The notes under the pieces: generated by a model
What the model was told of the DNA's origin: nothing
Databases searched by the model: none
The model's input: only the letters and a program-made list of their open reading frames with translations
Made by a program: the position numbers and the translations under genes
Shown here: piece by piece, positions 11,088 through 21,079 of the stretch
Layout of the letters: each line of letters opens with the position of its first letter
Numbering within the stretch: the first letter of the stretch is position 1
Assembly: GCA_902596745.1 (NCBI GenBank)
Contig: CACJUZ010000010.1
Coordinates: forward strand, 1 to 32,837
Source of the DNA: an uncultured Pelagibacteraceae bacterium
GTDB taxonomy: Bacteria > Pseudomonadota > Alphaproteobacteria > Pelagibacterales > Pelagibacteraceae
Length of the DNA: 32,837 nucleotides
Direction: 5' to 3'

Positions 11088-11736
11088 GTCATTAGAAAGC
11101 AGAACCAAATCGTTCGACGATCCTTTTAAACATTTTGAAATTAATCAACCATTAACTAAAGAAGCTATTGATGAAATTAGTAATGCAGACATTGTTGACC
11201 CTAAAAAAGAAAATTTAAACTACGACGGAACTAGAGCGCTTGATGGTGGAGATGGTGCTTTTCGTTCAGGGATCAAGGATGGAGGAAAGGCAAAAAAAAT
11301 AAGATGCTACGTAACTAAAGAAAATGCAAATCAATTTCCACATCTTAAAAATTTTATTGAGGAGCTACGATCCCCTAAAGTATACAATAAAATTGGTAGC
11401 TTTATAGGAAAAGATTTAAGCAATTCTTTTGTCAGACTAGAAGTTATTTGTGATAGAGAAGGTTTTTGGCTTAAACCTCATTGTGATATTAAAGAAAAAT
11501 TAATGTCTTCAATAGTTTTTATCAACCTTCATGATGAATCTGAAAACCTAGGAACAGATTTTTACGATACTAAATTAACCAAAGTAAAAACAGTTCCGTA
11601 TAAACATAATTATGGATATTTCTTTACGAGTGGACCAAACTCTTGGCATGGTATGGAAAAAAAAGAGATTAAAAAGGAGCGTAGATGTATTCAAATTAAC
11701 TACGTTACATTCGAGACTGACTGGAAAGTAAAATAA
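11074..11736 (+). CDS. 2-oxoglutarate-Fe(II) dioxygenase-like protein
   Basis: 220 residues without signal peptide or membrane helix. The double-stranded beta-helix metal site is visible as KPHCDIKEKL (His136, Asp138) and SWHGMEKKEI (His192), with an arginine at 203-204 (KERRCIQINY) placed to bind 2-oxoglutarate. The N-terminal 100 residues carry no motif I recognise. Such enzymes hydroxylate proteins, lipids, sugars or small metabolites; the substrate cannot be told. The ATG lies within the end of the ELM1-like gene (14-nt overlap, different frame), and the stop is 4 nt from the convergent carB stop. Coupling to the ELM1-like gene is the main clue to function. Confidence 0.83.
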   Translation: MELFKSLESRTKSFDDPFKHFEINQPLTKEAIDEISNADIVDPKKENLNYDGTRALDGGDGAFRSGIKDGGKAKKIRCYVTKENANQFPHLKNFIEELRSPKVYNKIGSFIGKDLSNSFVRLEVICDREGFWLKPHCDIKEKLMSSIVFINLHDESENLGTDFYDTKLTKVKTVPYKHNYGYFFTSGPNSWHGMEKKEIKKERRCIQINYVTFETDWKVK

Positions 11737-11740
11737 AATT

Positions 11741-14700
11741 TTAAATATCTTGCAGAGAAGTAACTTTAATTTCTTTATTTTTAAGAGACTTAATACCTTC
11801 AATACAAACTTTTGCTGTTGACATATTTGTACAATACGGGACCTTATTAGCTAAAGTTGCTCTTCTTAATGCTAAAGCATCATTAAGTTGTTTTTCACTA
11901 TTTCCTCCACCAGTATTAATTACTAAATCAATTTTTTTTGCATTTAGGATATCGACAATATGAGGTGATCCTTGATTGACTTTATTTATTTTTTTACATT
12001 TAATACCATGTTTATTAATATATTCAGCTGTTCCTCTAGTTCCGCAAAGTTTAAAATTAAGCTTATTTAACTGTTTTGCTAAATCTACTCCTTCATTTTT
12101 GTGGCTATTTTTTAATGATATAAACGCTAAACCTTTTGTTGGAAGCGAGTTAGAAGCTGCCATTTGACTTTTGGCAAAAGCCATACCAAAATTTTCATCA
12201 AAACCCATTACTTCTCCTGTAGATTTCATTTCTGGACCAAGTATAAGATCACTATTTGGAAATTTATTAAATGGAAACACCGCCTCTTTTACCGCAAACA
12301 TTTTTTTTGTTTTACTTCTTAAATTAAATTTAGACAATTCTTCTCCCGCCATTATCCTAGAAGCAATTTTGGCCAATGGAAGATTTTTTGCTTTTGATAC
12401 AAATGGGACAGTTCTGCTTGCTCTAGGGTTAACTTCTATAACAAAAATTTCATCATTTTTAATTGCAAATTGAACATTCATAAAACCCTTTACCTTAAGT
12501 GCAAGTGCCAACTTTTTAGTTTGGTTCTCAATTTCTTTAATCAAAAAAGGTTTGATAGAGACTGGGGGCAAACTACAAGCCGAGTCACCGGAATGAATTC
12601 CTGCTTCTTCAATATGCTGCATGATCCCTGCAACAAATACTTGTTTGCCATCCGATAGTGCATCAACATCTACCTCCATCGCATTATCGATAAATTTGTC
12701 AATTAAAATTGGATTTCTTTCTGCCGCCTTGAAAGCCTCCTGTACAAAATTCTTAAGTTGTTTTTTTTCATGTACAATTTCCATCGCTCTTCCCCCTAAA
12801 ACATAGGAAGGTCTAACCATAAGGGGTAATCCTATTTTTTCAGCTATTTTTAATGCCTGTGAAAATGTTTTTGCTATTCCACTTTTAGCTTGTTTTAATC
12901 TTAATTTATTCAAAAGATTTCTAAATCTATCTCTATCTTCAGCTAAATCGATCGAAGTATATTGAGTTCCTAATATTGGAAGTTTGTTTTGATGTAAAAA
13001 CTTGGCCAATTTAATAGGAGTCTGTCCACCAAATTGAGTTATGACACCTACCAAACTTCCTTTAACTTTTTCTCTTTTAATAATATTAAAAACAAATTCT
13101 TCTATTAATGGCTCAAAATACAGTCTGTCACTTGTGTCATAATCTGTTGAAACAGTTTCAGGATTGCAATTAACCATTATTGTTTCATACCCAACTTTTT
13201 TCAAAGCGAAACTCGCTTGACAACAACAGTAATCGAATTCAATTCCTTGGCCAATTCTATTAGGCCCACCGCCAAGAATAATAATTTTTTTTCTACTAGA
13301 TGGATCTGCCTCACACTCAGAATTAACAGAAAAATTTCTTTGATAGGTAGAATACATATATGGAGTAAATGACTTAAACTCTGAGGCACAAGTATCTACT
13401 TTTTTATAAACTGGAAAAATTTTAAATTTTGATCTCATTTTTCTCACATTATCCTCTGAGGTATTTGCTAATTCAGAAAGTTTTTTATCTGAGAAACCTA
13501 TCGATTTTATATAATTAAATTCATTATAAGTTTTTGGTAAACCGTTTTTTTTAATTTCATTTTCTTTATCTACTATTTCTTTTATTTGATTTAAAAACCA
13601 ATTATCTATTTTTGAAAGTTTTTGTATTTTCTTGATGTTAATTTTTTTTCTAAAAGCCTCACCAATAAGCAAAATTTTATTAGGTATATTTTCTGCAAGT
13701 TTTTTTTCTATTTGTTTGACTTTTAAATTAAATATTTGGTCTATACCTGAAAAACCAGTTTCAAGAGAAACCAAAGCTTTTTGCAAGGACTCTTTAAAGT
13801 TTCTTCCTATAGCCATAGCTTCACCAACTGATTTCATGGATGTGCCCAAAACAGCATTTGAGGTTGAAAATTTTTCAAAGGTAAATCTAGGAATTTTAGT
13901 TACAACATAGTCTATTGTTGGTTCAAAAGAAGCTGGAGTAACTTTAGTAATTTCATTTTTTAATTCATCTAAAGTATAACCTACAGCAAGTTTTGCAGCC
14001 ACCTTAGCAATTGGAAATCCAGTGGCTTTTGATGCTAAAGCAGAGGATCTAGAAACTCTTGGATTCATTTCTATAATAACCATTCTCCCATCTTTAGGAT
14101 TTATTGCGAACTGAACATTAGAACCTCCAGTTTCTACTCCTATTTTTCTTAAACAAGCTATCGATGCATTTCTCATCACCTGGTACTCTTTATCTGTAAG
14201 AGTTAACGCTGGAGCTATAGTTACAGAGTCTCCAGTATGAATTCCCATAGGATCAATATTTTCAATTGAACATATTATTATACAATTATCGTTTTTATCT
14301 CTTACTACTTCCATTTCAAATTCTTTCCAGCCCTCTAAACATTCTTCCACCAAAACCTGGTTGACCGGCGACTCATGCAGTCCATTTTTTAATATTTTAA
14401 AAAATTCCTTTTTATTTTTTGCTATTCCTCCACCAAGCCCACCTAGGGTAAAAGCAGGTCTTATAATTGCTGGAAGACCGATTTGTTTTAGAGCATTTGA
14501 AGCTTGGCTAAAATCATTTACAATTTTTGACTTAGGCAGATCTAAGCCAATATCAAGCATATTTTTTCTAAATTTTTTTCTATCTTCTGCGTTGGAAATA
14601 GCTCTAGAATTAGCACCAATAAGTTCTATTTTATATTTTCTAAGAATTCCCTTTCTTTCTGCCTCCATAGCTAAATTTAATGCAGTTTGACCCCCCATTG

Positions 14701-14965
14701 TCGGAAGAATTGCGTCCGGTTTTTCTTTAGCTAAAATTTTTTCTAAAACTGTTAAAGTTATAGGTTCAATATATGTTTTGTCTGCAACATCTGGATCTGT
14801 CATAATTGTTGCTGGATTAGAATTAATTAAAATTACTTTATAACCTTCATCTTTCAAAGCTTTACATGCTTGCGTACCAGAATAATCAAACTCACAAGCT
14901 TGTCCAATAATGATAGGGCCAGCGCCAACTACTAAAATTTTTTTAATATCTTTTCTTTTTGGCAT
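11741..14965 (-). CDS. carB: Carbamoyl-phosphate synthase large subunit
   Basis: 1074 residues, full length. It makes carbamoyl phosphate from bicarbonate, two ATP and ammonia delivered by CarA, for pyrimidine and arginine synthesis. The two homologous halves are evident. The first opens [19 protein letters not shown] (13-31), with [15 protein letters not shown] and the ATP-grasp stretch [16 protein letters not shown]. The second opens [18 protein letters not shown], with [13 protein letters not shown] and [17 protein letters not shown]. The C-terminal MGS-like allosteric domain includes [16 protein letters not shown] and DLVINTGGG. Its ATG lies 23 nt inside the carA end, so the two subunits are translationally coupled. 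It is convergent with the 2OG oxygenase gene with a 4-nt gap. Confidence 0.97.
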   Translation of the reverse strand: MPKRKDIKKILVVGAGPIIIGQACEFDYSGTQACKALKDEGYKVILINSNPATIMTDPDVADKTYIEPITLTVLEKILAKEKPDAILPTMGGQTALNLAMEAERKGILRKYKIELIGANSRAISNAEDRKKFRKNMLDIGLDLPKSKIVNDFSQASNALKQIGLPAIIRPAFTLGGLGGGIAKNKKEFFKILKNGLHESPVNQVLVEECLEGWKEFEMEVVRDKNDNCIIICSIENIDPMGIHTGDSVTIAPALTLTDKEYQVMRNASIACLRKIGVETGGSNVQFAINPKDGRMVIIEMNPRVSRSSALASKATGFPIAKVAAKLAVGYTLDELKNEITKVTPASFEPTIDYVVTKIPRFTFEKFSTSNAVLGTSMKSVGEAMAIGRNFKESLQKALVSLETGFSGIDQIFNLKVKQIEKKLAENIPNKILLIGEAFRKKINIKKIQKLSKIDNWFLNQIKEIVDKENEIKKNGLPKTYNEFNYIKSIGFSDKKLSELANTSEDNVRKMRSKFKIFPVYKKVDTCASEFKSFTPYMYSTYQRNFSVNSECEADPSSRKKIIILGGGPNRIGQGIEFDYCCCQASFALKKVGYETIMVNCNPETVSTDYDTSDRLYFEPLIEEFVFNIIKREKVKGSLVGVITQFGGQTPIKLAKFLHQNKLPILGTQYTSIDLAEDRDRFRNLLNKLRLKQAKSGIAKTFSQALKIAEKIGLPLMVRPSYVLGGRAMEIVHEKKQLKNFVQEAFKAAERNPILIDKFIDNAMEVDVDALSDGKQVFVAGIMQHIEEAGIHSGDSACSLPPVSIKPFLIKEIENQTKKLALALKVKGFMNVQFAIKNDEIFVIEVNPRASRTVPFVSKAKNLPLAKIASRIMAGEELSKFNLRSKTKKMFAVKEAVFPFNKFPNSDLILGPEMKSTGEVMGFDENFGMAFAKSQMAASNSLPTKGLAFISLKNSHKNEGVDLAKQLNKLNFKLCGTRGTAEYINKHGIKCKKINKVNQGSPHIVDILNAKKIDLVINTGGGNSEKQLNDALALRRATLANKVPYCTNMSTAKVCIEGIKSLKNKEIKVTSLQDI

Positions 14966-16151
14966 TTTGTTTCATGGTTTTAATAAATTCTTCAAATAAA
15001 TAAACACTATCTTGTGGTCCCGGATTTGACTCAGGATGATATTGAACTGAAAAAACCGGTTTAGATTTAAGTTTAATTCCCTCTATACTATTATCAAAAA
15101 GAGACTGGTGAGTAATTTGAATATTGTTTGGCAAATTTTTTCTTACTATTTCAAACCCATGATTTTGACTTGTTATTTCAACATTTCCTTTAATTAAATT
15201 TTTTACTGGGTGATTAGCACCTCTATGTCCTAAATTCATTTTTTTTGTTTTTGCTCCTAAGGTTAAACCTAACAACTGATGACCTAGACAAATTCCAAAT
15301 ATAGGCAAATTCATCTCAATAAGTTTTTTTATAATTGGAATAGCATATTTTCCTGTAGCTGCTGGGTCTCCGGGTCCGTTAGATAAAAAGATACCATTAG
15401 GTTTTAATTTTGAAATATCACTTGCACTTGTTTTGCATGAAACTACTGTTACTTTGCAATTAAAGTCAGAAAAATATCTAAGTATATTTTTTTTTATCCC
15501 ATAGTCTATTGCTATTACGTGTAAATTTTTCTTCTTATTTTTTATAAAACCTGATCCTTTCTTCCAAGTTTTAAAATCTTTCCAAACATAGCTTTTTTTG
15601 GTCGTAACTTGTTTTGCTAAATCTAAATTTTTTAAGCCGCTCCATTTTTTTGTGGCCTTTAAAATTTTTTTTAAATCGAATTTACCATTTTTTAAAAAAA
15701 CCACTGTACCTTTAGGAGCACCTTTATCCCTAATAAAATTGGTTAAATTTCTTGTATCAATTCCAGTTATTCCGACTATCTTATTTTTTTTTAACCACAA
15801 GTCTAAATGTTTTAAGGAACGATAATTGCTTGGATTAGTGATCTCAGTATTAAATATTACACCTTTTGTCCATATTTTTTCAGACTCATGATCTTCTTTA
15901 TTTGTACCAACATTTCCCACATGAGGAAAAGTAAAATTAATAATTTGCTCCGCATACGATGGATCCGAAATTATTTCTTGATAACCAGTGATAGAAGTGT
16001 TGAAGCATACTTCTCCTGTAGCATGCCCCTCATAACCTAAACCTAAACCTTTAAATATATTTCCATTTTCAAGAATTAAAATAGCGGTGCAGTTGATCTT
16101 TTTAAGATTATTTTTTGAGTATATATTTTGATCAATCTGTTTCAAATACAA
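14943..16151 (-). CDS. carA: Carbamoyl-phosphate synthase small (glutaminase) subunit
   Basis: 402 residues. CarA hydrolyses glutamine and channels ammonia to CarB. The N-terminal CPSase domain shows [20 protein letters not shown] (46-65) and [12 protein letters not shown]. The class I amidotransferase domain carries [13 protein letters not shown] with the nucleophile Cys288, and the His372/Glu374 pair in YHPESNPGP. The reading frame contains no ATG before the conserved core. The start given is a TTG at 16151-16149; a second TTG two codons later is equally possible, and neither has a good Shine-Dalgarno sequence. The true N-terminus is therefore uncertain by up to about 20 residues. A promoter with good consensus lies upstream. 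Confidence 0.95.
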   Translation of the reverse strand: MYLKQIDQNIYSKNNLKKINCTAILILENGNIFKGLGLGYEGHATGEVCFNTSITGYQEIISDPSYAEQIINFTFPHVGNVGTNKEDHESEKIWTKGVIFNTEITNPSNYRSLKHLDLWLKKNKIVGITGIDTRNLTNFIRDKGAPKGTVVFLKNGKFDLKKILKATKKWSGLKNLDLAKQVTTKKSYVWKDFKTWKKGSGFIKNKKKNLHVIAIDYGIKKNILRYFSDFNCKVTVVSCKTSASDISKLKPNGIFLSNGPGDPAATGKYAIPIIKKLIEMNLPIFGICLGHQLLGLTLGAKTKKMNLGHRGANHPVKNLIKGNVEITSQNHGFEIVRKNLPNNIQITHQSLFDNSIEGIKLKSKPVFSVQYHPESNPGPQDSVYLFEEFIKTMKQNAKKKRY

Positions 16152-16193
16152 CTCATGAGTTAAAGTAAAAAACTTATAAACATGATTTTGCGA

Positions 16194-16222
16194 AACATAT
16201 GAAAAACTTTAAAAATCGTCAA
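16194..16222 (-). promoter_or_regulatory. Putative carAB promoter
   Basis: On the minus strand TTGACG (plus 16222-16217) is followed by a 17-nt spacer and TATGTT (plus 16199-16194). The predicted start of transcription is near 16187, leaving a leader of about 36 nt. Two mini-ORFs lie in that leader (16183-16160, MFISFLL; 16156-16142, MSCI). This is the best sigma-70-like promoter on this strand of the gap. Confidence 0.5.
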
Positions 16223-16243
16223 GAAAGATCTTTTTATTTTAAA

Positions 16244-16249
16244 TATAAT
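16244..16249 (+). promoter_or_regulatory. Putative -10 element for yqeY-dnaG-rpoD
   Basis: A perfect TATAAT stands 24 nt before the yqeY ATG. No good -35 hexamer is found 16-18 nt upstream. Transcription would begin near 16256, leaving a leader of about 18 nt. It shares the 122-nt divergent gap with the carAB promoter. Confidence 0.4.
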
Positions 16250-16273
16250 TTGTGATTAAACTAAGTAAAAAAA

Positions 16274-16726
16274 ATGTCTTTAGAAAAAAAAATAGAAGAA
16301 AAATTAAACGAAAGTCTTAAAAATAAAGATAAAACAGTCTTCCCAACTTTGAGATTAATTATATCTGCCATAAAAGATTTTAAAATAGCTTCCAAAGCAA
16401 AGGAGGGATCTTTGAAAGACCAAGAAATCATTTCAATACTAAAAAAAATGAACAAACAAAGAAATGATTCGTGCGAAGCTTACAAGAAAGCTGGGAGAGA
16501 AGATTTGCTTAAAAAAGAGCAAGAGGAAATATCTATCATAAATAATTTTTTACCAAAACAAATGAGCGAGGAAGAAACTAAAAAAACATGTCAAAAGGTT
16601 ATAGGAGCCGTTGGAGCTACTTCTATTAAAGATATGGGAAAAGTTATGGGTGTTCTTAAAAAAGATTATGGCGATGTTCTCGATTTTTCAAAAGTAAGTA
16701 AAGTAATAAAAGAAATTCTAAAATGA
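16274..16726 (+). CDS. yqeY: GatB/YqeY domain protein
   Basis: 150 residues, the standard length for stand-alone YqeY proteins, which resemble the tRNA-binding tail domain of GatB. Their function is unsettled; a link to tRNA-dependent amidation is often assumed. Visible signatures are LRLIISAIKDFKIASK (26-41), the basic-acidic helix ILKKMNKQRNDSCEAYKKAG (about 54-73), LPKQMSEEE, and GAVGATSIKDMGKVMGVLKK near the C-terminus. It precedes dnaG with a short overlap, the usual alphaproteobacterial arrangement. Confidence 0.92.
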   Translation: MSLEKKIEEKLNESLKNKDKTVFPTLRLIISAIKDFKIASKAKEGSLKDQEIISILKKMNKQRNDSCEAYKKAGREDLLKKEQEEISIINNFLPKQMSEEETKKTCQKVIGAVGATSIKDMGKVMGVLKKDYGDVLDFSKVSKVIKEILK

Positions 16727-18504
16727 TAATGAAATATCCAAAGGAATATCTAGATGAGATAAGATTAAGATTAAAAGTTTCTCAAGTTGTAGGAAAATAC
16801 GTCCAATTAAAAAAGAGAGGAAAAGAATTTATTGGATTATCACCTTTCAAAAATGAAAAAACTCCTTCGTTTACAGTAAATGACGACAAAGGTTTTTATC
16901 ACTGTTTTAGTACAGGGGAACACGGAAATATATTTGATTTTTTAATGAAAACTAGGTCTTTAAGATTTGGAGAAGCTGTAAAAGTTTTAGCATCAGAGGC
17001 AGGAATGCAAATCTATAAGTTTACAAAATATGATAAAGAAAAAGAGGAAAGATATAACAAATACAAAGAAATTATAAAAGAATATACGGATTATTTTCAT
17101 AACCAATTATTTGAAAAAAAAAATTCATTTGCGTTGAACTATTTAATGGAAAGAAAATTATCTACAGAGACAATTAAAAAATTTCAATTAGGCTATGTTC
17201 CAAACAATAATTTTTTTAATGAATTATCAAAAAAATTTTCTTTAGAAGATATAAAATCAACAGGAATTTATTATTTTGTAGAAAAAAATCAAAAATTTAT
17301 AGATAGATTTAAAAATAGAATTATTTTTCCAATTTCTAATTTATCAGGAGACGTAATTGCATTTGGTGGTAGAATAATTGGTGATGTAAATTTAGCCAAA
17401 TATATAAATTCTCCAGAAACAGAATTTTTTAAAAAGGGAAGACAACTATTTAATTTAAATTTAGCAAAAGATGAAAGATCTAATTTAAAAGAAGTAATTA
17501 TCGTTGAGGGATATATGGACGTCATTTCTCTTTACTCTAGAGGAATTAAAAATGTTATTTCAAATTGTGGAACAGCTATAACTGAAAATCAGATTAATTT
17601 AATATGGAAATTTTTTTCAGATCCAATAATATGTTTAGATGGAGACAAGAGCGGACAACAAGCAGCGTTAAGAATAGCTGAAAGATTGTTTCCTTTTATA
17701 AGCGAAGAAAATAAAATTTTTTTTTCAATACTTGGTGAAGGAAAAGACCCAGACGATATAATTAAAGACTTGGGTAAAGAGGGTTTTATTAAATTTTTAG
17801 AAGATAAAACCGTTATCCAATCATTTATTTGGAACACATATGTTAGTAAAATAAACACAAACAATCCTTACGAAGTTACAAAATTTGAAAAGCAAATGAA
17901 AAAATTATGTTCTTTAATAAAAGATGATACTCTTAAAAAATATATTTTAGAAGATTTTCTAAGTAAAATTAGCAATCTTACTCCTAACGTTAATAGTAAA
18001 ATTAATTATAACTTTTCTAGACGTAGAAATTTCAAAGTTCTCAACGAAACAAAAAAAATACATTTACAAAAAAAGGATTTAACTAGAGAAAATTTAATAG
18101 AATTTTCAATACTTTATATAATGATTTTTTACGGTGGAGCAATTCAAAATAAGGTTGACAACATTTCAAATATTAAATTTTCAAATTCTGAAAATGAAGA
18201 TTTGAAAAATATTTTGATAGATTTGATAAAGTTAAATAAACCAGAAAAAGAAATTGAAAAAGAAGCTTTAAAAGTTAACATTAACTTAGTCAACAACATT
18301 AACGAAAATTCTAATTTAAAGATAATAGTAAATAAAAAAAATTATGAACAAATAAAAGAATTATTTGAAGACTTTACTAGTGATCTCAAAGAAAGCCAGA
18401 ATAGAAAAAAAATAGAATCTTTAGAGAAAAAATTAATAAATAATATGGAAGAGAAGGCATATTCCGAATTATTAAAGCTTAAAAGTCAAATAAATAGGGA
18501 ATAA
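16723..18504 (+). CDS. dnaG: DNA primase with degenerate zinc-binding site
   Basis: 593 residues, normal length. DnaG makes RNA primers at the replication fork together with DnaB helicase. The N-terminal zinc-binding domain has normal spacing and context (GKEFIGLSPFKNEKTPSF, then GFYHCFSTGEHGNIFDF). However, the ligand positions corresponding to E. coli Cys40, His43, Cys61 and Cys64 are Ser40, Lys43, Cys61 and Thr64, so only one remains. The catalytic core is intact: FGGR at 214-217, toprim EGYMD at 262-266 and DGD at 306-308. The C-terminal 180 residues are lysine-rich and poorly conserved, as expected for the helicase-interaction domain. The ATG at 16723 overlaps the yqeY stop; an ATG two codons later (MKYPKEYL) may be the real start. 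The sequence does not suggest a pseudogene. Confidence 0.96.
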   Translation: MIMKYPKEYLDEIRLRLKVSQVVGKYVQLKKRGKEFIGLSPFKNEKTPSFTVNDDKGFYHCFSTGEHGNIFDFLMKTRSLRFGEAVKVLASEAGMQIYKFTKYDKEKEERYNKYKEIIKEYTDYFHNQLFEKKNSFALNYLMERKLSTETIKKFQLGYVPNNNFFNELSKKFSLEDIKSTGIYYFVEKNQKFIDRFKNRIIFPISNLSGDVIAFGGRIIGDVNLAKYINSPETEFFKKGRQLFNLNLAKDERSNLKEVIIVEGYMDVISLYSRGIKNVISNCGTAITENQINLIWKFFSDPIICLDGDKSGQQAALRIAERLFPFISEENKIFFSILGEGKDPDDIIKDLGKEGFIKFLEDKTVIQSFIWNTYVSKINTNNPYEVTKFEKQMKKLCSLIKDDTLKKYILEDFLSKISNLTPNVNSKINYNFSRRRNFKVLNETKKIHLQKKDLTRENLIEFSILYIMIFYGGAIQNKVDNISNIKFSNSENEDLKNILIDLIKLNKPEKEIEKEALKVNINLVNNINENSNLKIIVNKKNYEQIKELFEDFTSDLKESQNRKKIESLEKKLINNMEEKAYSELLKLKSQINRE

Positions 18505-18562
18505 TTAAAGATAGATTTTTAATATTTAGTGTTTATATATATTTCACTATTTAATTCAGTGT

Positions 18563-20434
18563 ATGGGCGAAAAAATAATTACAAAATCTTTTGAGAGGAT
18601 CCTAGAGAAAGGAAAAAACCGTGGTTTTATCACTTATGAAGAACTTGGTAAATCTTTAGGAAAAAGAGGCGGATCTTTTGAAAATACAGAAAAAGCCTTT
18701 TTAATAATCGCTGATAATAAAATTACTTTAGTAGAAAAAAAATCAGAGTACCAATCAAATAAGAAAAAAGAGTCATCTAACAATACAGAAGAAAAAACAT
18801 CAGATAAAAGCGATGATCCAATAAGAATGTATCTTCGAGAAATGGGTGGTGTTGAATTATTGTCTCGTGAAGGTGAGATAGCTATCGCAAAAAGAATAGA
18901 AGCTGGTAAGGACGTTATGATAAATGCGCTTACTCAGAGTCCTATAGTAGGAAAAAAAATATCAGAGTGGAAAGAAAAAATTGAAAATCAAGAAATGTTG
19001 GTTAGAGATATAATAGACATTGACTCAACTTATGAGGATTTTGAAGCGTCAAATGATGAGGGCATTAAAATAAAAAAAGAAGTTGATAAAAAAATTAAAA
19101 CGAAAGAAGTTAAAGATAATAACGAGAAAACACCAGAGGAAAAAGCTGAGGTCACCGAAGAGGATGAATTTAACTTGTCTCTTGCAAAAATGGAAGAGGA
19201 AATTAAGCCAAGAATACTTAAATTATTAGAGTCATTAAATAAAAATTACTCAAAATTACAAAAATATCAAAAAGAAAATTTAGAATGTATTTTGTCAGGT
19301 AAAGAGCTATCAGTCTCAAAAAATAAAAACTTTAAAAAAATTCAAATCATTTTAGTTGAAAATTTTAAAAATTTACAAATAGCACCCCATGTTGTTGAAG
19401 AATTAGTCCAATCTCACTATAAAGAAAATAAAAAAATAGTATCACTAGAAGGGGTTTTATTAAGACTTGCAACAGATAACAAAATATCCAGAGAGGAATT
19501 TTTAAAATATTATATCGGCAATGAAATTAACCCAAAATTTGAAACTTTCTTAAATCAAAACTCTGTTTGGAAGTCTTTTTTCAAAAAATTTAAAAAAGAT
19601 TTTTCAGAGATAAGAGATAGATTGGTTGAGTTTAGTAAAAAAATTGGTTTATCTGTAGGTGAGTTCAAAAGATTAGTCAGCAGAATTCAAAAAGGAGAAA
19701 GGGAGTCAAGAATAGCTAAAAAGGAGATGGTTGAAGCCAATTTAAGATTGGTAATATCAATTGCAAAAAAATACACCAATAGAGGTTTGCAATTTTTGGA
19801 TTTAATACAAGAGGGAAATATCGGATTAATGAAAGCAGTAGATAAATTTGAATATAGACGAGGTTATAAATTTTCCACTTACGCAACTTGGTGGATTAGG
19901 CAAGCGATAACAAGATCAATAGCCGATCAAGCTAGAACAATTCGTATACCGGTACATATGATAGAGACAATCAATAAAATTGTGAGAACACAAAGACAAA
20001 TTATGAGTGAATTTGGCAGAGAACCTACACCAGAGGAACTAGCAAAAAAACTTGCTATGCCTTTAGAAAAAGTTCGAAAAGTTTTAAAAATTGCTAAGGA
20101 GCCTGTTTCACTTGAAACACCTGTGGGTGATGAAGAAGATAGCAGTCTTGGAGATTTCATTGAAGATAAAAATGCTCTTCAACCACTCGATACAGCTATC
20201 CAATCAAATTTAAGTGAGTCGACAACTAAAATTTTGGCCTCCTTAACACCAAGAGAGGAAAGAGTTTTAAGAATGAGATTTGGAATTGGAATGAATACCG
20301 ATCATACTCTAGAAGAAGTTGGTTTACAGTTTTCTGTTACAAGAGAAAGAATCAGACAAATTGAGGCAAAAGCACTGAGAAAGCTAAAACACCCTAGTAG
20401 GTCTAAACAACTTAAAAGTTTCCTTGAGAAATAA
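18563..20434 (+). CDS. rpoD: RNA polymerase primary sigma factor (sigma-70)
   Basis: 623 residues, the housekeeping sigma factor that directs core RNA polymerase to -35/-10 promoters. Region 1.1 is present ([20 protein letters not shown], 14-33). Region 1.2 is [21 protein letters not shown] long acidic/lysine-rich non-conserved region follows. Region 2 reads [39 protein letters not shown] and [19 protein letters not shown], region 3 includes [11 protein letters not shown], and region 4 has [16 protein letters not shown] and the -35 recognition helix [20 protein letters not shown]. It follows dnaG after 58 nt of AT-rich sequence that could hold a separate promoter. The order yqeY-dnaG-rpoD is typical of alphaproteobacteria. 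Its 3' end faces the small kinase gene with a 17-nt gap. Confidence 0.97.
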   Translation: MGEKIITKSFERILEKGKNRGFITYEELGKSLGKRGGSFENTEKAFLIIADNKITLVEKKSEYQSNKKKESSNNTEEKTSDKSDDPIRMYLREMGGVELLSREGEIAIAKRIEAGKDVMINALTQSPIVGKKISEWKEKIENQEMLVRDIIDIDSTYEDFEASNDEGIKIKKEVDKKIKTKEVKDNNEKTPEEKAEVTEEDEFNLSLAKMEEEIKPRILKLLESLNKNYSKLQKYQKENLECILSGKELSVSKNKNFKKIQIILVENFKNLQIAPHVVEELVQSHYKENKKIVSLEGVLLRLATDNKISREEFLKYYIGNEINPKFETFLNQNSVWKSFFKKFKKDFSEIRDRLVEFSKKIGLSVGEFKRLVSRIQKGERESRIAKKEMVEANLRLVISIAKKYTNRGLQFLDLIQEGNIGLMKAVDKFEYRRGYKFSTYATWWIRQAITRSIADQARTIRIPVHMIETINKIVRTQRQIMSEFGREPTPEELAKKLAMPLEKVRKVLKIAKEPVSLETPVGDEEDSSLGDFIEDKNALQPLDTAIQSNLSESTTKILASLTPREERVLRMRFGIGMNTDHTLEEVGLQFSVTRERIRQIEAKALRKLKHPSRSKQLKSFLEK

Positions 20435-20451
20435 TATTTTAAATTTATTTA

Positions 20452-20877
20452 TTATTTAGTTTTATTCTTAATATCTTTTAAAATTTCTGCTGCATAAAAA
20501 TCAGCATTTTTTTTTTCAACTAAAAAATCATAATTTACAGGTGGTTCAAACATATGATTAGTATCATCAAATCTTCCTTTTTCTATTGTATTAAGCCATA
20601 TGACATAGTCAGCCTTAAAAAGTTTTCTGGCTTCCTTGGTTGGACAAACAAAATCAGCTATTACGTGTTTATTTTTTGCTTTAATTTCAGATGCAGTATC
20701 CGACATTCTTTTTGCTTGTCTTATTCTTCCTTCTTTAGAAAAATCCCAATCGTTTGCCTCTTTTCTTATTTTATCAGCATTTAACCATTCTGCATTGAGT
20801 AAGGGAACTAATTTTGATGCTAAAGTAGTCTTACCAGCACCCGGCAATCCCATAATTAAAATTTTAAGTTTTTTCAT
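20452..20877 (-). CDS. Small P-loop kinase, adenylylsulfate-kinase-like
   Basis: 141 residues with Walker A GLPGAGKTT (10-18). A later region, LNADKIRKEANDWDFSKEGR, resembles the D-G-D-x-x-R and F-S-x-x-D-R segments of APS kinase (CysC). IADFVCPTKEARKLF matches the position of the CysC S-x-I-S-P-x-R-x-x-R substrate segment. It is much shorter than a usual CysC (about 200 residues), and after RFDDTNHMFEPP it diverges. It could phosphorylate adenylylsulfate, a nucleoside or another small alcohol; the sequence does not decide. It stands alone between rpoD (convergent) and a divergent tRNA gene, with no sulfate-assimilation genes beside it. Confidence 0.62.
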   Translation of the reverse strand: MKKLKILIMGLPGAGKTTLASKLVPLLNAEWLNADKIRKEANDWDFSKEGRIRQAKRMSDTASEIKAKNKHVIADFVCPTKEARKLFKADYVIWLNTIEKGRFDDTNHMFEPPVNYDFLVEKKNADFYAAEILKDIKNKTK

Positions 20878-20965
20878 AAAAAGTGTTTTAAAGCAGCGTT
20901 AAATTTTAAACAAGAATTTAAAGAAAAAATTTTGGTTGAATTTAATTATACAAATAAAATTGAAT

Positions 20966-20994
20966 TTGATTAAAAATATTGATAAATATAAATA
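20966..20994 (+). promoter_or_regulatory. Putative tRNA promoter
   Basis: TTGATT (20966-20971) and, 17 nt later, TAAATA (20989-20994), with an overlapping TATAAA at 20987-20992 (15-nt spacer), lie just before the tRNA. Both choices put the transcription start within a few bases of the mature 5' end. The surrounding sequence is AT-rich, so the match is weak evidence. Confidence 0.3.
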
Positions 20995-21000
20995 ATTCAA

Positions 21001-21077
21001 GGGCCTGTAGCTCAGTTGGTTAGAGCAGTACACTCATAATGTATTGGTCCCAGGTTCGAGTCCTGGCGGGCCCACCA
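21001..21077 (+). tRNA. tRNA with CAT anticodon, probably tRNA-Ile2 (lysidine type)
   Basis: The 77-nt sequence folds into a standard cloverleaf: 7-bp acceptor (GGGCCTG/CGGGCCC), D arm with GCTC/GAGC, anticodon loop CTCATAA, T arm CCAGG-TTCGAGT-CCTGG, and an encoded CCA end. G1 pairs with C72, and the anticodon stem lacks three consecutive G-C pairs, so it is not initiator tRNA. The CTCATAA loop and following TTGGTC resemble bacterial tRNA-Ile(CAU), in which TilS converts C34 to lysidine to read AUA codons. Elongator tRNA-Met remains possible. The mature end is 2 nt from the convergent mlaC stop. Confidence 0.9.
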
Positions 21078-21079
21078 AA

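Noticed and set aside
12171-12473. 100-residue open frame on the plus strand within carB
   Set aside because: It lies wholly antisense to conserved CarB coding sequence and shows no protein family features.
14361-14690. 109-residue plus-strand frame inside carB
   Set aside because: It is antisense to the first ATP-grasp half of CarB, with no start signal or family match.
21001-21077. Reading the CAT anticodon as initiator tRNA-fMet
   Set aside because: Position 1 pairs with 72, and the three G-C pairs of the initiator anticodon stem are absent.
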